A DNA stretch of 64,000 nucleotides. Origin: Luscinia megarhynchos. Taxonomy: Eukaryota; Chordata; Aves; Passeriformes; Turdidae. The stretch spans positions 42,809,761 to 42,873,760 of the forward strand of contig CM067592.1 in the NCBI GenBank assembly GCA_034336665.1, read 5' to 3'. The translations under genes and the position numbers were made by a program. Under the pieces are notes generated by a model that was not told the DNA's origin, searched no databases, and worked only from the letters and a program-made list of their open reading frames with translations. Each line of letters starts with the position of its first letter. The first letter of the stretch is position 1. Shown here one piece after another: positions 35,224 through 48,602 of the stretch.

Positions 35224-38200
35224 TCCATCTGTATAAAAAAAATCTATTTGTAAAACCAAGCCATAAATTCTCTTTGAGGGCCTCATTGCTGTTTTCAGCT
35301 GCACCTACACAAATGGTGTAGGCAGATACATCTTTGCTATGTCTGCCCTTGCTGATGGCAAGATGCAAACCAGCTCTCTTCCAGGAACTGAATAGTCTCA
35401 TTCAGCATATGCACAGCTCTGAGCTAATGCATTTCAATGGTTCTGGCCTGCAGCCAGCAGTAGGCACACAGTGAAGCAGACATGACCGTCTGTACCTGTC
35501 TGTGCCCCCACAAGCAGGGTCTTTGTCATTCTTTCCAGCATTCATGGTATTGAACACTTGCTAAAACCATCAAAATATTCTCTTTGCTCTAGATGTACCC
35601 AGCTGCATGTCAATTAATCCAGCAAAGGAAAGCACAACAACCCCTGCAGCAACCAGTGATTTATTTCCCATGTCTTACTTTGCAATTTTGTCCAGTTTTA
35701 CTCAGCTGCACCAGCTTAATTCGCTGATTATTATTTTTTGTTTCATCTAGGTTTACTCTCAGCTGTTTCCTCTATCATATGCACAATGGTAAAGGGTAAG
35801 TTTATATCAATTTTGCTTACCCTCAGACAGCTATCTTTTCAGTGGACATTGCTATAGGTAAAATTGAGCTTGAATTAAAGGCTGTTGTATTCAATAGCAT
35901 GGTTCAACCTTTATGCTACCCTCTTGTTCAGTAATGTGCACTGGGCTTCTCTGTCTAGCAAAATTTGTTTTAAAATTGGCTTCAAAATTTCTGCCAGGAT
36001 GCATTTTTCATTTAGTTTCCCCCCAAACCATAGTTTTGCTCAGTGGTGTGACACTTGCTTTGCATGGGTCATGGCCTGCTGTCTGTATGTCAGAAAGTCC
36101 CTGCAAAACTTGACACAGAGAGCTCTGTGCAGATGAGTCACATAAATGCAGGTGAGTCACATTAGAAGGGGCATTTGGTTCTAGGGGATCATAAGACAAG
36201 ACAGCCTTGACATTTGAAATCAGTGACACTGTTCTGGGTATTCACAGCCTTCTTTCATTCACAACCAAGGGCTTCAATATCTTTGCAATGCGCCATTTGT
36301 GTAGAGGTTGCTGCAAGCTTAACATATATTATGTTATATCACAAATGTTCTCATTGTAAGACCTCTGCATCCTATGTAAGCAGGATGCAGGGGATAAATG
36401 CAAATAAGAATTTAAGTCTTGTGGTCTGGTCATGGAAGAGGCAGGTGTGATAACTGAAAAACTTCTCATCTTTCCAAGTGGATACTTCAGTCTTGGAAAA
36501 TGATCAGAAAAAATTCTTAATTGTTAATTTTAAAAACCACACTCAGATGGCAATTTTTTCCTTCAAGCCTAATGTACCTTGTTGAGGGCCATTTCCCATT
36601 TCAAGAGCCAAGTGTTCACTGATCACAGGACAAGGTAGGCACTGAGGATACCTGACATGGCCACTGGATAAAGACTCTCTGACTGGTCTGTTCCAAGGGA
36701 CCCTATGCATCCAGTAGGATGAAGCAGAGGGATTCTTGAGAAAACATGCGCCGCTGCCAGAGCAGAAGGAATTAAGTTTCCCCCTTACAGCCTTGTACCT
36801 TTCATTTTTATAGTCCAATTCCTCTGAAAGTCCAAAAACAGGTGACTGCGTAACCTACTTTGTGCTATGCCATGATGCAGGTTTAATAGTTACTTATGTA
36901 GGATGTAAAGGTCTCCTAAGAGCCATGAAGTGCCCTGCTTCTGTACCACACACACCTTGCCTCTGAATGATACATTGGCTAAGGAGATCTAGTCCAAGAC
37001 CAGGAACTTGTTGATATGTAAAACAAAGGGGAATAAAGAGAGCAGGGATCAGGATGGGACACTGAAAAAACACAGGCCCAGTTTTCCACCCCAAAAAACC
37101 TTTCAAACCTTTCTTGCCTGCAAGCAATGTTGGAGAAGTTCTCCTCAGCTTGTCTGAAAGCAGCAGAACAAGGCTTCTCTGCATCTGCCCCTGGAAAGTG
37201 TGAAAAAAGGTAGTGATAGAGATGTTGAATGCAACCCATACTGGCAATTTTCTTATTGGGAACTTCTGGCTGTTTCATATGTTTAAAGTTGTTCCATAGA
37301 TCTAGCAAGAAATGGTCATAGTGGGCTTCTTGATTTCTCAAAGGGTTTTCACTTCTGCAGCTTTTTGTGTCACCATTGAATGCCATTCAAACATTTCTAA
37401 ATCAAGTGCATGGGATCAATAAAAACTATGTAACAATTACGTAGTATGAGCTTCTCTCCTAAGTATTTCTTCTCATCTAACACTTTTCAGAGCAGTTGGT
37501 CAGTCTTACAGCAGTCTGTCTGGTTATCATACCTGCCTATCATAGCATAGTTCTTTCATACTCAGGTTAACCTGATTTTGATGTACAAATCAAAATTTGA
37601 AGAGACTGGCTCAAGTAGTTTTAGGTAAGTGATAAGAAGCAAGAAAGATGAAAACAAACAAGGGTGGGAACTCCAGGTTTTAGGCTACAGCTGATCTCTT
37701 AATTACCTTTGGTCATGCTCTGGAAAGGAGGAATACACTTCCAACATATAATTATCTCTCTCCACCCACTTCCAGACAGATAAAGAGCCACTTGGGGATA
37801 TTGTAGAGGGATTATGGAAGTTTATCATGCTTCCATTTTTACGGAGCTCGGTTCTATAATGTCATCAACATACAGTGCTTTTGCAAGTTAAGATTTATTA
37901 AAAGCACTTGTTGGAGCTCTTCCATGATCAGAAATGTCCAACAAATTTGGGGAAAGAAATGAGGAGTCTGGGATGTCCTTTGGATCTTTAATTGCACTGA
38001 AGGTTTTCCTCATAGAGGAGCTAGATAGTAGCAAGGTCAAGTAAAGCAGTTCCTTATGGAGGGAGCAGAAAGGATCAAATTTGACAGAAGGCAAGAACAG
38101 AAAACAACAAAGGTTTTCAGAAGGAATATAATGGCAGTCAAAGTACAGAGCTTAAAAAGTATTAAAGAGGGGGTATAAAAATTAATATATCATGCAGTTA

Positions 38201-38400
38201 GTGCTCCTACAAGTGTGGTATAAACCCAGACAGCCTATTACAGCAGCTCTAAAGACACAGACAGTACCACTTTGCACAAATCAGTGCACTAATTTGCTGC
38301 TTACTGACTCCTACCAGACACTCTGTGTTCCACTTCAGCATTGCTCCTTGACTATATTAATAATTTCCATACTGATTTTCTCCCTCTTGCCTTTTAGGCT
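35224..38400. other. Unique non-coding DNA
   Basis: Several short frames occur (36894-37247 and 36979-37386 on the minus strand are the longest) but none has codon bias or a motif. A stem AACATA/TATGTT lies at about 36319-36333. Confidence 0.5.
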
Positions 38401-38730
38401 CTGTGTCCTTGCTTGATGAAGAGCCACACTGCCCCCCTCAAAGACTCATCACCCAAGGAAACATGCAGTACCCAGGACAAGGCAGTGACTCATCTAATCC
38501 CTGCTGGTGCTGGCCTGCCTTGTAAAGCCCTCGTGTTCCTATTGTGTCTGTACGGCACAACACAGAGAGGAGATGCTCCTGCAGAAATCCCCCAGTCAGG
38601 CCAGCACTCCTGGTCCAAGTCATGGCCTAGGGTTTCAGGACTCATCTCATCCTCTCCACTGTGCAAGACTAGCACTGCACATCCCTTAGGTCACTGGCCC
38701 TGGAACCACACCATCACTTTGACTTATTAA
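38401..38730 (+). other. Possible terminal exon-like open frame, unknown product
   Basis: A pyrimidine-rich acceptor (TTTTCTCCCTCTTGCCTTTTAG, ending at 38398) precedes a frame open from about 38400 to a TAA at 38728. The region is GC-richer than its surroundings. The peptide is serine/threonine/proline-rich and has no recognisable domain. Antisense frames are open in the same place. Coding potential is weak, and a lncRNA exon or chance is more likely. Confidence 0.13.
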
Positions 38731-41700
38731 TTAGAGCTGCACCCCTTTTTTAAACACTACATCAGTACAGCATGTGGCAACTTGGAGGGCAGTGAGGGTC
38801 AAACTCAGAAGCAATACTCTTTCTTTTATAAAATCAACAAAAAAAACCCCAAAAATGTCAGAGCTGGCATCATGAAGATTGATGTGAATCCACAGGAATG
38901 CTGTGTTCCTTGCCTAAATATGCAAGGTTAATCCAGCTGCTTCCAGTGGGGCAGAAAGGAGATTTCTTCAACATGCCAGGGACTTCTGTATTTTTTTTCT
39001 GGTACCTTCCAGCAAAGATCATCTGCTAGGACCATCTGGATGTCAGGAGTTCAATGAATTTCCCCTGTTAAAGGTAAACTCAGCTTTTGGTAGAGTGGCA
39101 GATGCCTTTTCAATTTGTGGTTGATATTGCTTGCATTTTCCTGTTGACAATAATCTATGGTAAAAATTTTGTTTGGCTTCACCTTGCCTTCCCCATTCTG
39201 CTCTTTTTAAGGGAGATTTTAAAAGGCATAGTTTGCAGAACTCTTTAGGAAAGGTGAGCCCAAGAAAAGCCTTCACTCTCCACTACTCACTTGTATTACA
39301 GACCACACCCAGCCCCAAAGAAAGAATACAGAAATAATAATATAGATTTTCTTGGTGCCCTGCTTTCAATGAGACGTCCTGTTTGTGACACTCAATTGAT
39401 TGACTTTCATGGCACCTGAACAGCCAACAACTCTGATTGCCCTAGAGTATTCCCAAGGGATAGGGAAGGGCATGGAGGAATATCTGGAGTCTGTTCTTAA
39501 CAAAAGGTTTGAATACATACTCTGGTATCTATGTAGCAGAGGATTCCCAGAGATTTAGTGATGTTTGAAGCTGTCATTGAGAAAAACTTTTTAAAACATA
39601 TTTGAAACACCCACAACCAATGTCTAATTTATGTATCACATTTACTTTTCTCCTGTGAGGAGGCTGGGGTCTGACAGCTGTCAAGAGCACAAGGTCATTC
39701 TGTGTGTGTTAGACTTTAAGCAGTACGGACGGCACTGGCAACTGTTCTGAGCCCTGCCATCTATCTGGTGTCAGTGGGGCCCTGTAGACTGCTGCTCTGA
39801 AGGGGAGCAGGGCTAGCAGAAACATAACTGCTGCTATTTCACACTGTCAGTTTTAGTGTAGGTATCTACAAGATGCCAATGCAGTTGGCTTTATAATGAT
39901 GAAATATACAAGTGCTCATGCACTAGTATGCACTTTTAGAAGCACTACAGCCTAAATGATCAAACTTAGACACAGAAGTCTATGACAGACCAGGGAATTA
40001 AAGAGAGCAAATAACCCCACTGCTGGTGTTCGAAAATATAGCAAGTTTCTGCTGCAAAAATCAGATGCAGCTGAGAGATGTTCAGCATTCCAGGCTGAGT
40101 CCTTGACACATCCTGTGCAAGTCTGAGACACAATCTGTTATTGCTTGAAGATAATGGAAACTGTGATCTAAACCATGCACATTTAGTGCTTTGACTGTAG
40201 GAGCAGGAATCTCATTATTTACTCCACCACAAAGGCATTTGTAAAGTATAAATGCACAGGTTTTAACACAGACCACAAAATGGTGTAAGGTGGTCTGTTA
40301 GGTATTTTTGAACTTTGTCTCCTTGGACCACATGTGATTCTTGTGCTTTGAGCAGAGAGGTTTGCAGATCCATGAAGGCAAATTGCCCTGAGTCACCAAC
40401 AAACAATTAAGCAGGAAGGGAGACAGAGGAGGAGGGTAGACCCACATTTCCTTGCCTGTTAACAAAGACTGTGGAAGCAGGGGGGGGAAAAAGGCAAGAA
40501 AAGCCAAAGTCAGATTTAGAACACTTGAGACAAAGCCTCACCATTTAAAGGAAGAGTGGTGACAAAACAAGATGATTTTGTCACAGTCTGCTGACCTCTC
40601 CACATACACCCTTTCATCTTCCACTAGTCTTCAGGAGCATTCTGACCTGAATTCTGTCAGGCATTTAGCTTCCAGCTTTGAAACATGATGGAAGGAAGTG
40701 TACCGTGGAAAGTGGTTTTGCTTCTGTGCTTCTTTCATGCTTACTTTCAAGGCTGGGTTTTAGTGTTCTGTAATAATTTGTTGTCATGAAAGCAGCAGGC
40801 TGCCTTAGTCTCTCTGGTATGCTCCTGGTTGTTCTTTTAGCTTTATAACAGCGTGTTCCATCTTAGGTTGCTTTGAAAGGCTGAGGAGGTAAGCTGTTCC
40901 AGGATGCTGTATATTTAAATAGTAGGCTATTGCATACAATGCAGAAATGTCATCTAAAATGCTTGTCTTTCTGCCATATGAGCAAAATAGATACTGGTTA
41001 ACCATTGGAAAAGTTGCAATAGAACTGTCTTCTCCCTAAAGCTTCTATATTCTGTCCTTCTTTGTTGGGAGCAGAAATGCTGAGGAAATTACTCTTGCCC
41101 TAGCCCCTGGGTTTTGGGGCTGTCACACACACCTACATCTGAGTGTGGGGTACATGCAGGGTCCATTATGTATGATATGTAAGGAAGCCATGTAACTCTA
41201 GTGCCGTGACATTCGAGGCAAGGCTTTGTTCCCAGGTGTCTGGCATACTGCAAAGGAGGCGTGTGTTTGTGAGTGCCTTGGGCAAAGGAGACTCCCCTTC
41301 TTGCATTCCAGGCAGGAAAGCTGAGGTATTAATCTCTGACTAGACAAGCAGCCATGGATATCTGTATAGATGTAGCATGGTTAATTTGGGAGTTCAGGAA
41401 TAAAATAATTCAGCAGCTGTTAGAGAATAAACTTTTTATGAAGGTTACTGAAATATGAGCTGGAAAACCTCCAGCTCTTGTCCATGTAGCTTTAAGCTTG
41501 AGTATGTCCCTGCCATTCTAGAATGCATCTGCACCAGCTAAAGGTTTGATCAGGGGCACATAATGAGCTTTTTAGGAGGAGTCTCTATTCATCTCCATTG
41601 GATGTCTTTGGCAATGCTAACAAGTGTCAGCATCTCTACTTAGCTTGTTTATGTCTTTCTGAAACATGGATACCATTGGAAAGTTTTCCTATCTACTATT

Positions 41701-42052
41701 TACTATTTGCTTGCTGTTTTTTATTGTCTCACCGTTAATAAAACAAAGTTTAAAGCTTTCCAAAGGTACTATAAAATCTTAATCTCTTGACTCATTATAC
41801 AATAGTTGTTCCCTGTAGTTCTAGTTCCAAAAGTATTTTGCTTTTCTAACAAAAATTTCATCCCAGAGAGTTCATCATGAAAACTAAATGCTGGACCTTG
41901 TTTCATCTCATTGTGTCTAGTTTCCATCTTCCATGGGTTTTCCTTAATTCAGAAAAGCTGACAAAAAATTATATTCCAAGGAAGCAAAATAAGAAGAACC
42001 TTTTGTTCTGAGAAGAATGGTATCACAAAAACTGTACTTCATGGCATGTATT
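38731..42052. other. Unique non-coding DNA
   Basis: No gene or interspersed repeat recognised. A G-run of eight (40481-40488) and a CACACACAC run near 41125 are the only simple-sequence elements seen. Confidence 0.5.
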
Positions 42053-42463
42053 TCACCTGAAGGACAGGGTGCCATCCAACGAGATCTGGACAACCCTGAG
42101 AAATTTGCCCACATGAATCTCATGATTTTTAACAAGATTAAGTGCAAGGAGCTGCACCTGGGCTATGGCAATCCCTGATAGCAGCACAGGCTGAGGATGA
42201 AGAGATGGAGAAGGAGTTTTTACAAGAGTATGTAGTGACAGAACAAGGGGGAATGGCTCTATACTGATAGATTACAGATTAGGAAGAAATTCTTAACTCT
42301 GAGGGTAGTGAGGCAGAGAAGCTGTGTTCAAGGCCAGGCTGAATGGAGCTCTGAACAACTTGGTCTAGTGGGAGGTGTCCCTGCGCATAGCAGGAAGATT
42401 GGAACTAGATGGGTCCTTCTAACCCAAACAAAACCATGCCATGAATCTGTGATTTTCTGATGA
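42053..42463 (+). mobile_element. CR1 LINE copy with large internal deletion
   Basis: The left part (42053-42190) matches the segment just after the catalytic site, with GATGCCATCCAGAG- and CTCATGAAGTTCAACAAG-like text and AAGTGCAAGGAGCTGCACCTGG. At about 42200 the sequence jumps to the 3' UTR block (TTTTTACAAGAGTATGTAGTGA), so several hundred bases of ORF2 are missing. It then runs to the 3' end, where ATGAATCTGTGATTTTCTGATGA (in two parts) is a degenerate form of the octamer repeats. Non-functional. Confidence 0.87.
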
Positions 42464-45400
42464 TATGTCAGTTGCAACTATTACTTTATAAAATTTGAGT
42501 TGCTCTTTTTATTATAGTTGTTTTCTTTTAATTAGCTGTGCCAGTTCCAAGAATCTGGATTTGTAATAAAAAGTGAGGAGATAAAGAAATGTTCTTCCTT
42601 ATTTGTTTCATAATTTTAAGTAAGTTTTTAGGCTGTATTTATCACACTCTTTCCACAGACAGGCTTTGAATCAGATGCACAGATGTAAAAATGCTGTGTA
42701 CATATTGTTACATCTTTTGATATAAATGCTGGTTTGGTGCGATATAGTGGACAATAACCACTGCCAAGGGATTTTTTTAATGTTTCACACATCAAATTAG
42801 AAAGCAAAGTGAAATAAAGAAGGTACTTTTTCAAATTTTGCACAACTTTCTGAGTTCTAATTAGATTTTACATGATCAAATAGGATCATATTTAGTTCCC
42901 TCAGCATAGCTTCATTTACTTGGGTTGATAGGCAGTCTTAAAAATGGACATCAGAATTAGCTCCTCTAAGAGGAGCAGTGCAGTTCTCAGTGAAATCAAC
43001 TACGTTTTCAGGCTGCCTGCAGACAGGTTAATGTCTTGACACTACTACCAGTGTCATACATACACACAAGTCAGAACAAAAAAATTACAAAGAAATTAGT
43101 AAAATTAACAAAATTATTAACAAAGAAATTGCATTCATATAATGGTGTTTAACCATGTCATGAAACAGAGGCTCTTGGTGGGGTATTTGTCCTTAGCATG
43201 AGAAGAAACTGTTCCCATGCAGGTTGCCTTAGGGTCTAGAGACATATCTTGCTTGACCTGATGTTACCAGCTTGGAGTAATCAACAGACTTGATGAAAAA
43301 CAAAGCCAGAGACAAATACCAGGAAAATGCTAGTACAGTCTGCATATTTTTTCTGGTCTGCAATACAAATCCCAAAGTAGGTTACTTTTAATAAATTCTC
43401 TGTGATGTGCATTTTGAGGGATATAATCCAGGTCTTTAATGGTAAAAGCAAGTGTGTCTTGCTACCTGACCTACTAGTTTTGAGGCAGTACAATGCATAA
43501 GCAGATCCTGTCTAGAATGTCAAATTTCAAAACTAGCATATTTTTACCAAGAGTGCTTCCTGAAGAGTTTCCTGTTGTTCACCAAAAACTTCTATTGGAA
43601 ATATGACTTAGTCCTGAGGTGGAATTCCTGGTTCAGTGGCTAAGCAAGTGTGTGAGGTGTTCAACACTTAGTTTGGGAGGGTGGATTTCAGATCTCTGAT
43701 TATTCTAATGCAATCCAAGGGTACAAACCACTGCATGACACCATACATGACCAGGGCACTAGCCATCTGAAGGGAAAAGACATTGCTCTCTCTTTTTCCC
43801 CTAAAGAATGGTAAACATCATGATGTCATCCCAGTGTCATGCCAGTGTCATCTTTTGAAATTTAGGAGTAGTTATGTTGAAAAGCCCCTTATATTATGAT
43901 ATGGTTATATCACTAGATGTGGACAAAGGCAAATCCCTGAATCTTGGACAATGTAATTTACCCAAATATTTGAGCTTAAAGAGGCAGATTTCCCAAACCA
44001 CTTCGGGACCGTACTGCTCCCATTGATGTGAATATGTGCAGGGCAGGTTTCCTTTGTACTGGACAGGTGTGGAGTTTGGAAATGACTTTATTGTTCCCAG
44101 ACTGGGTGGAGTGAGTTTCTGTTGCTGTCAAGTGTGAGGCGAGAGCCTTTAGCTGCAGCCTGGCTGAAACAGGTCTGGTTCCATTCAGTGGCTCTCAGCC
44201 AGCCAGTGTCTATGGGCACTGCCTGGTAGCCTAACAAGATTTCTTCTGGGGCCTCAGAAGCAGCCTGGTGGCACCACTAGAGGTTCAAGTTTTACAGGCT
44301 ACAGCTTTGAAATCTCTTCTCAGGAGTTGGCTTATTTGGCACACATTACTCTGTAGATGTGCAATCTGACATTTTGCTCCCCATCACTAGACTTCCTGGC
44401 CCCAGCATTCCTGCCCTTCCCTGAAGCCCCTGACCACCTGAGTGAGCTCACAGCAGCTTGTGTGCTGTGTGGGGAACGCCTGATTCCCCTCCAAGTTCAA
44501 ACTCTTCATGTGGGAACAAAAGTACCCTGAAGCAAGTCACTCCACTCACGTCAAACATGTTGGCTACCTGGTTGGTCTTCAGTCTAGCCAGTGCTAAAAC
44601 AAATCCCCAGGCCAGGAAAAGGCTTTGGTATATTTAATGAAGAAGCAACTAATCATGATAGGAGTGTGCCATGCTCCAAAAAGAGATCTGATGAGCAGAA
44701 GAGGCCTGAAGTGTGGCCAGATCCAACTACAATGCCTGTTGTGGGAAAAATATAAGAGGTCATAGCCATACATCAGCTGTTTTGGACAAATTCTGTGCAA
44801 CTCAATGAGAAAACTGCTACTGAGAAGCAGACAGAGGGCTCACTCATCCTTGCTGAAGAAAGGCCCGAGGCAGAGGCAATCAGAATAACAAACCAGAAAA
44901 ATGAAATTGACCTTGCAGGAGAGCAGGCAGCCCAATGATTCAGGAGAACCTGGTGCTTCAGCAAGTGACCAAGGCAGCACTAGCCCAGTGCTGGAGCACC
45001 ATCTGGTGACAAAAAGCCAGAAAAGGTTTCTGCACATCCCATACCGTCTGCTAAGAAAATACATTGTTTCTGTGGCCGAGATGCTGCTCAGGTGTGTGAA
45101 CACTGATCTCTCTGACACAGAACATCCATGATCCTCTGGCTCTCTAGCCAGAGTTGTGACAAAAAATCACAGAGGAAAGCAGCTCAGTGTTTTCTGCAAA
45201 ACAAATACATGTTTTTAAATAGCAGTCAAAGAGAAAATAGCCGAAAGAGGTAAATTAGCATACATGTAAGTTATTCAGCCATTCTACATATCATTGGTAT
45301 TGACCAAGGAAAAGGAGTGGGCATGAGAAAGAGAATCTGCTCAAATGGCATGTAGGTCCCATACCACCTACTATTTTGGTAGGTTTTGACTTGAATAAAT

Positions 45401-48400
45401 TTCTCTTTTTGTAACATTTCCTATGCTTCCAAATGCCCTGGCACTCTTGTTAAACACTGATAAGAGCTTTCTTTAAGAGAAAAACTTACCTGGAATCTTG
45501 GGGTGTGGAGCACTGTTCTGATCTGGTCTTTCCTTCTAGGATGTGCTTTGTTTCTCCAGCATCAGCAAAAGGAAAAAAAAAATCTCAAAAGGGAGAATAT
45601 AATTCAGGTAGATGGCAAACCTATTAATTAAGCTATTCAAAAGGCTTCCATTCATTCTTTTGCCTTCCATTTAGCTAGTGAATGTCACTCCCCAGAAGAG
45701 GCCTTTTGAATACAGCATTTCTGTCAGCTGAGCTGGTCAGACCAAACTCCATGGCAGGTCAGTATCTGCCTGGCTGGACATGGTTTGCACGAGTCACAGT
45801 CAGAGAAGTGTGGTTAGGAGGCTGATAGCTAGAAATTATCCCTCTTCCCTTGACTAAGACTATGTGTCCTGGCTGCCACAGTGAGGCACAACTCAGCTCT
45901 GCCCACAGCTGTCCCACTGTCCCTGCTCTCTCACAAAGAAAATTCCCCTCTGATCACCTCTCCTTCTGTATCTAACACCTGTTTCAGGCAGGATACCATG
46001 TGGCTGCTCTCAGTGGCTAAAGGTTTGAAGGCACAACTCCTTGATTCCCTGCAACCAGAGAAAGAAACAATCCCTGCAAAGAAAAGTATACATAAGAGCT
46101 GAGGGCTTATGTCTGTGACCAGATCTCCAAGCTCCATCCATCCATGGCTGGGAAGCAGGCTGTCTGAATGGTCTGTTGGGTTGAAAAAGTAGCTGCTTAG
46201 AGAGCAGAACACATGCAGCAGCCCATAGCTCCCAAAACACAGCTGCAGAATGGCCAGCAGCATTGGAGAAAAGCACCTATGTGCTCTTTAGAGAGACTTT
46301 TTGTTCAGTAACTCTGTTGCATTGCAGGGCAATCCTTACTCAATTCTTGATCCCAGTTTATATTTCTTTCAGGGTGAAAGAGCAAAATTGTACTCTGCCT
46401 AGTGGCAAACAAGGTTGCTCATCGTGTGTGGATGCACTAGTGATCTTGCTGGCTTGTACCATAACTATTAACATGAACAATCCTAAAATGGGCAGCTTAA
46501 ATTTCTCTGATGTTTCCCCCTGCTGCCAATCTTGTTAATATGTCTTTAGTGAAAAACCTCTTATTTAGTTGAGTTTCTTATATCAGGGTTGCAGTCAGAA
46601 AGGATTTTTGCAAAGCACTGATATATCTTTTATCAACTAGTTTTTCAGGTTTTTTTGCTTTTGTCTTTTTTTTTGCTTTTGATAAGTGATGCAGTAGTTC
46701 AGTTTCTTCTCCTTGACAGGAGGATCAGAGCCACATTAGGTGGTCCCACTGAAGCACAGGCAGAGGCTGATGGGTCCAATCCTATATCTGAGGGATTTTT
46801 CTCATTACAGCCAAAGGTGTCATACCTTGCCACATGTCCCTGTGGATTTGGCAGTAGAAGGTGGGATGCAGAATGGAGAGTACACGTCACTCAGCCAGTG
46901 ACATGTAGGTCAGCAGGTGCTTGATTTCTACGTTTCTGTATCACGTTGCAGGAGCATAAGCTTCAGTGCAAGCGCAGCAGGAGGAACATGCTCCAAGTCT
47001 GCAAGAACTGATAAGCAGAGCTGTCAGCATTGAAACTACACCCCCACATGTCACATGCAACTCAACACACACTGGAGGCTTTAGGACTTTGATAGCAGTT
47101 TGTTCCAGAGATGAACAGCCAAACTGCTTTGTCTTGTAAGTCCTACTGGAAGTTTTTCATATTTATGTCCCCTTTGGACCCTGCCTAGTCCTTCTGCTGA
47201 TGGTGAAGGACTGGGTGTGGCCTTCAGAGCCCAAGTGGAGACATGGGAAAAGAAGTATTGACTGGTTAATTACATAGAAAGGAGGAAGAGCCTTAAAATT
47301 AAGCGTGTTCTATATCAGTAGGAAGATACAGTGCTTTATACTGTGATGAGCCAGAGCTCTGTAAGCTGCTTCTCTGCAGAAAGGAACAGATTGGACCATG
47401 AGTCACTCTGAAAGTAGCGTGATCCTTTTTTAACTCAGAGCAACAGGTCCTCCACATATGAGTTATGACATTACTGAAGGTATATGATACAGAAAGTGCT
47501 TAGTTTCCCTTCTGCTGTTCACCCGTTTCCCTGAGAACCAGGTAGCACAATAAAATAATACAGCAGATAAACACCACTTGGTTTCTACTTAGGGACTAAA
47601 TGACACTTGAATTTCAAAGTACAGGAAAGGAAAAAAACCCAGATTCCTTTCCTGCATCACTGTTGCTGAATGCCTGCTGTTACAGTTTCCTTTCCCCCAG
47701 TCACGTCATTTGGTGAGCTGGAAAAAAGGTTGAATATGCAAAAGAGGGATTCCAACATTTTTTTTTTGATACTGTGACTCTGCTGATAAATATCACACCA
47801 GACTTACATCAAAAAGCATTAATGCTGTGGAGGTTCTCATGATGCACCAGGCAAAACTGAAGTTCTCATGCCCATTCCTTTACTCACAGATTTTACATGT
47901 AATTTTTTAATGCTATGAGTGCATTGATCAAATTAGTGTGAGCAGTTGCAAAGTAGCTTATCTTGCATAAAGGCAAATCAAAAGCCTGAGCTGGATTCAA
48001 AGACCATTTACCAAATGTATTTGGAAGTGGATGAAACAGAGAATTCTAACCTGAGAAATCTATAGGATGAAGAGACTTGCCAGAATCCATAGGAAAGCAA
48101 GAATCAAAATAACCACCCGGTAGTTTTAAGACCTGTTTCCCTCTGAATAGTTTTTTGTTCTGGTTCAAATGACAGTTAGGCTACCAAGGGAAGGAGAAGT
48201 ACAGACACTGCCAGTCCTCGGAAAGCACTCTGGCCCTGATCTGGGTTGCTGACTGGTTGGTGCACTGCATGGCTTCATTGCCAGAGAGACAAGAGCCTTG
48301 GGCTGGAACAGAGCAAGAAGAGAATTTAACCAGTTGGGAAACCAGAGACATATTTTACTTCTCACTATTTCAGTTTCCCAGCTCTCCCCAGTCCTTTGAC

Positions 48401-48581
48401 CCAGAAACAGCCAGGGATGCCACACAGGAAGATCCAAAATTCTCCTTTGTGAGGGGAGTACTGACTATCTTTCCAGTTCTGGAAGTCTTCATTTTTAAGA
48501 GCATAGCAGGGAAAGCTATTCATGTACTTTGAAAGTAAAATCTTTTGAGAGAGGCTGGGGAACCTAAATATATCCAATGTT
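42464..48581. other. About 6 kb of unique DNA without a recognisable gene
   Basis: No transposon was recognised. 43075-43135 is A-rich with the element ACAAAGAAATT repeated. At 43830-43852 an 11-base unit (CCAGTGTCATG/C) occurs twice in tandem. Short frames near 44901-45131 and 46655-46924 have no motif. Confidence 0.5.
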
Positions 48582-48602
48582 AAAAAAAAAAAAAAAAAAA
48601 AA
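48582..48602 (+). repeat. Poly(A) tract, 21 bases
   Basis: Uninterrupted run of 21 A. I looked for a processed pseudogene in the 400 bases to the left and found no recognisable gene, so retroposition is not claimed. Confidence 0.9.

Noticed and set aside
48160..48602. Processed pseudogene ending in the 21-base poly(A)
   Set aside because: No recognisable coding sequence to the left, no flanking target-site duplication and no polyadenylation signal at the right distance.
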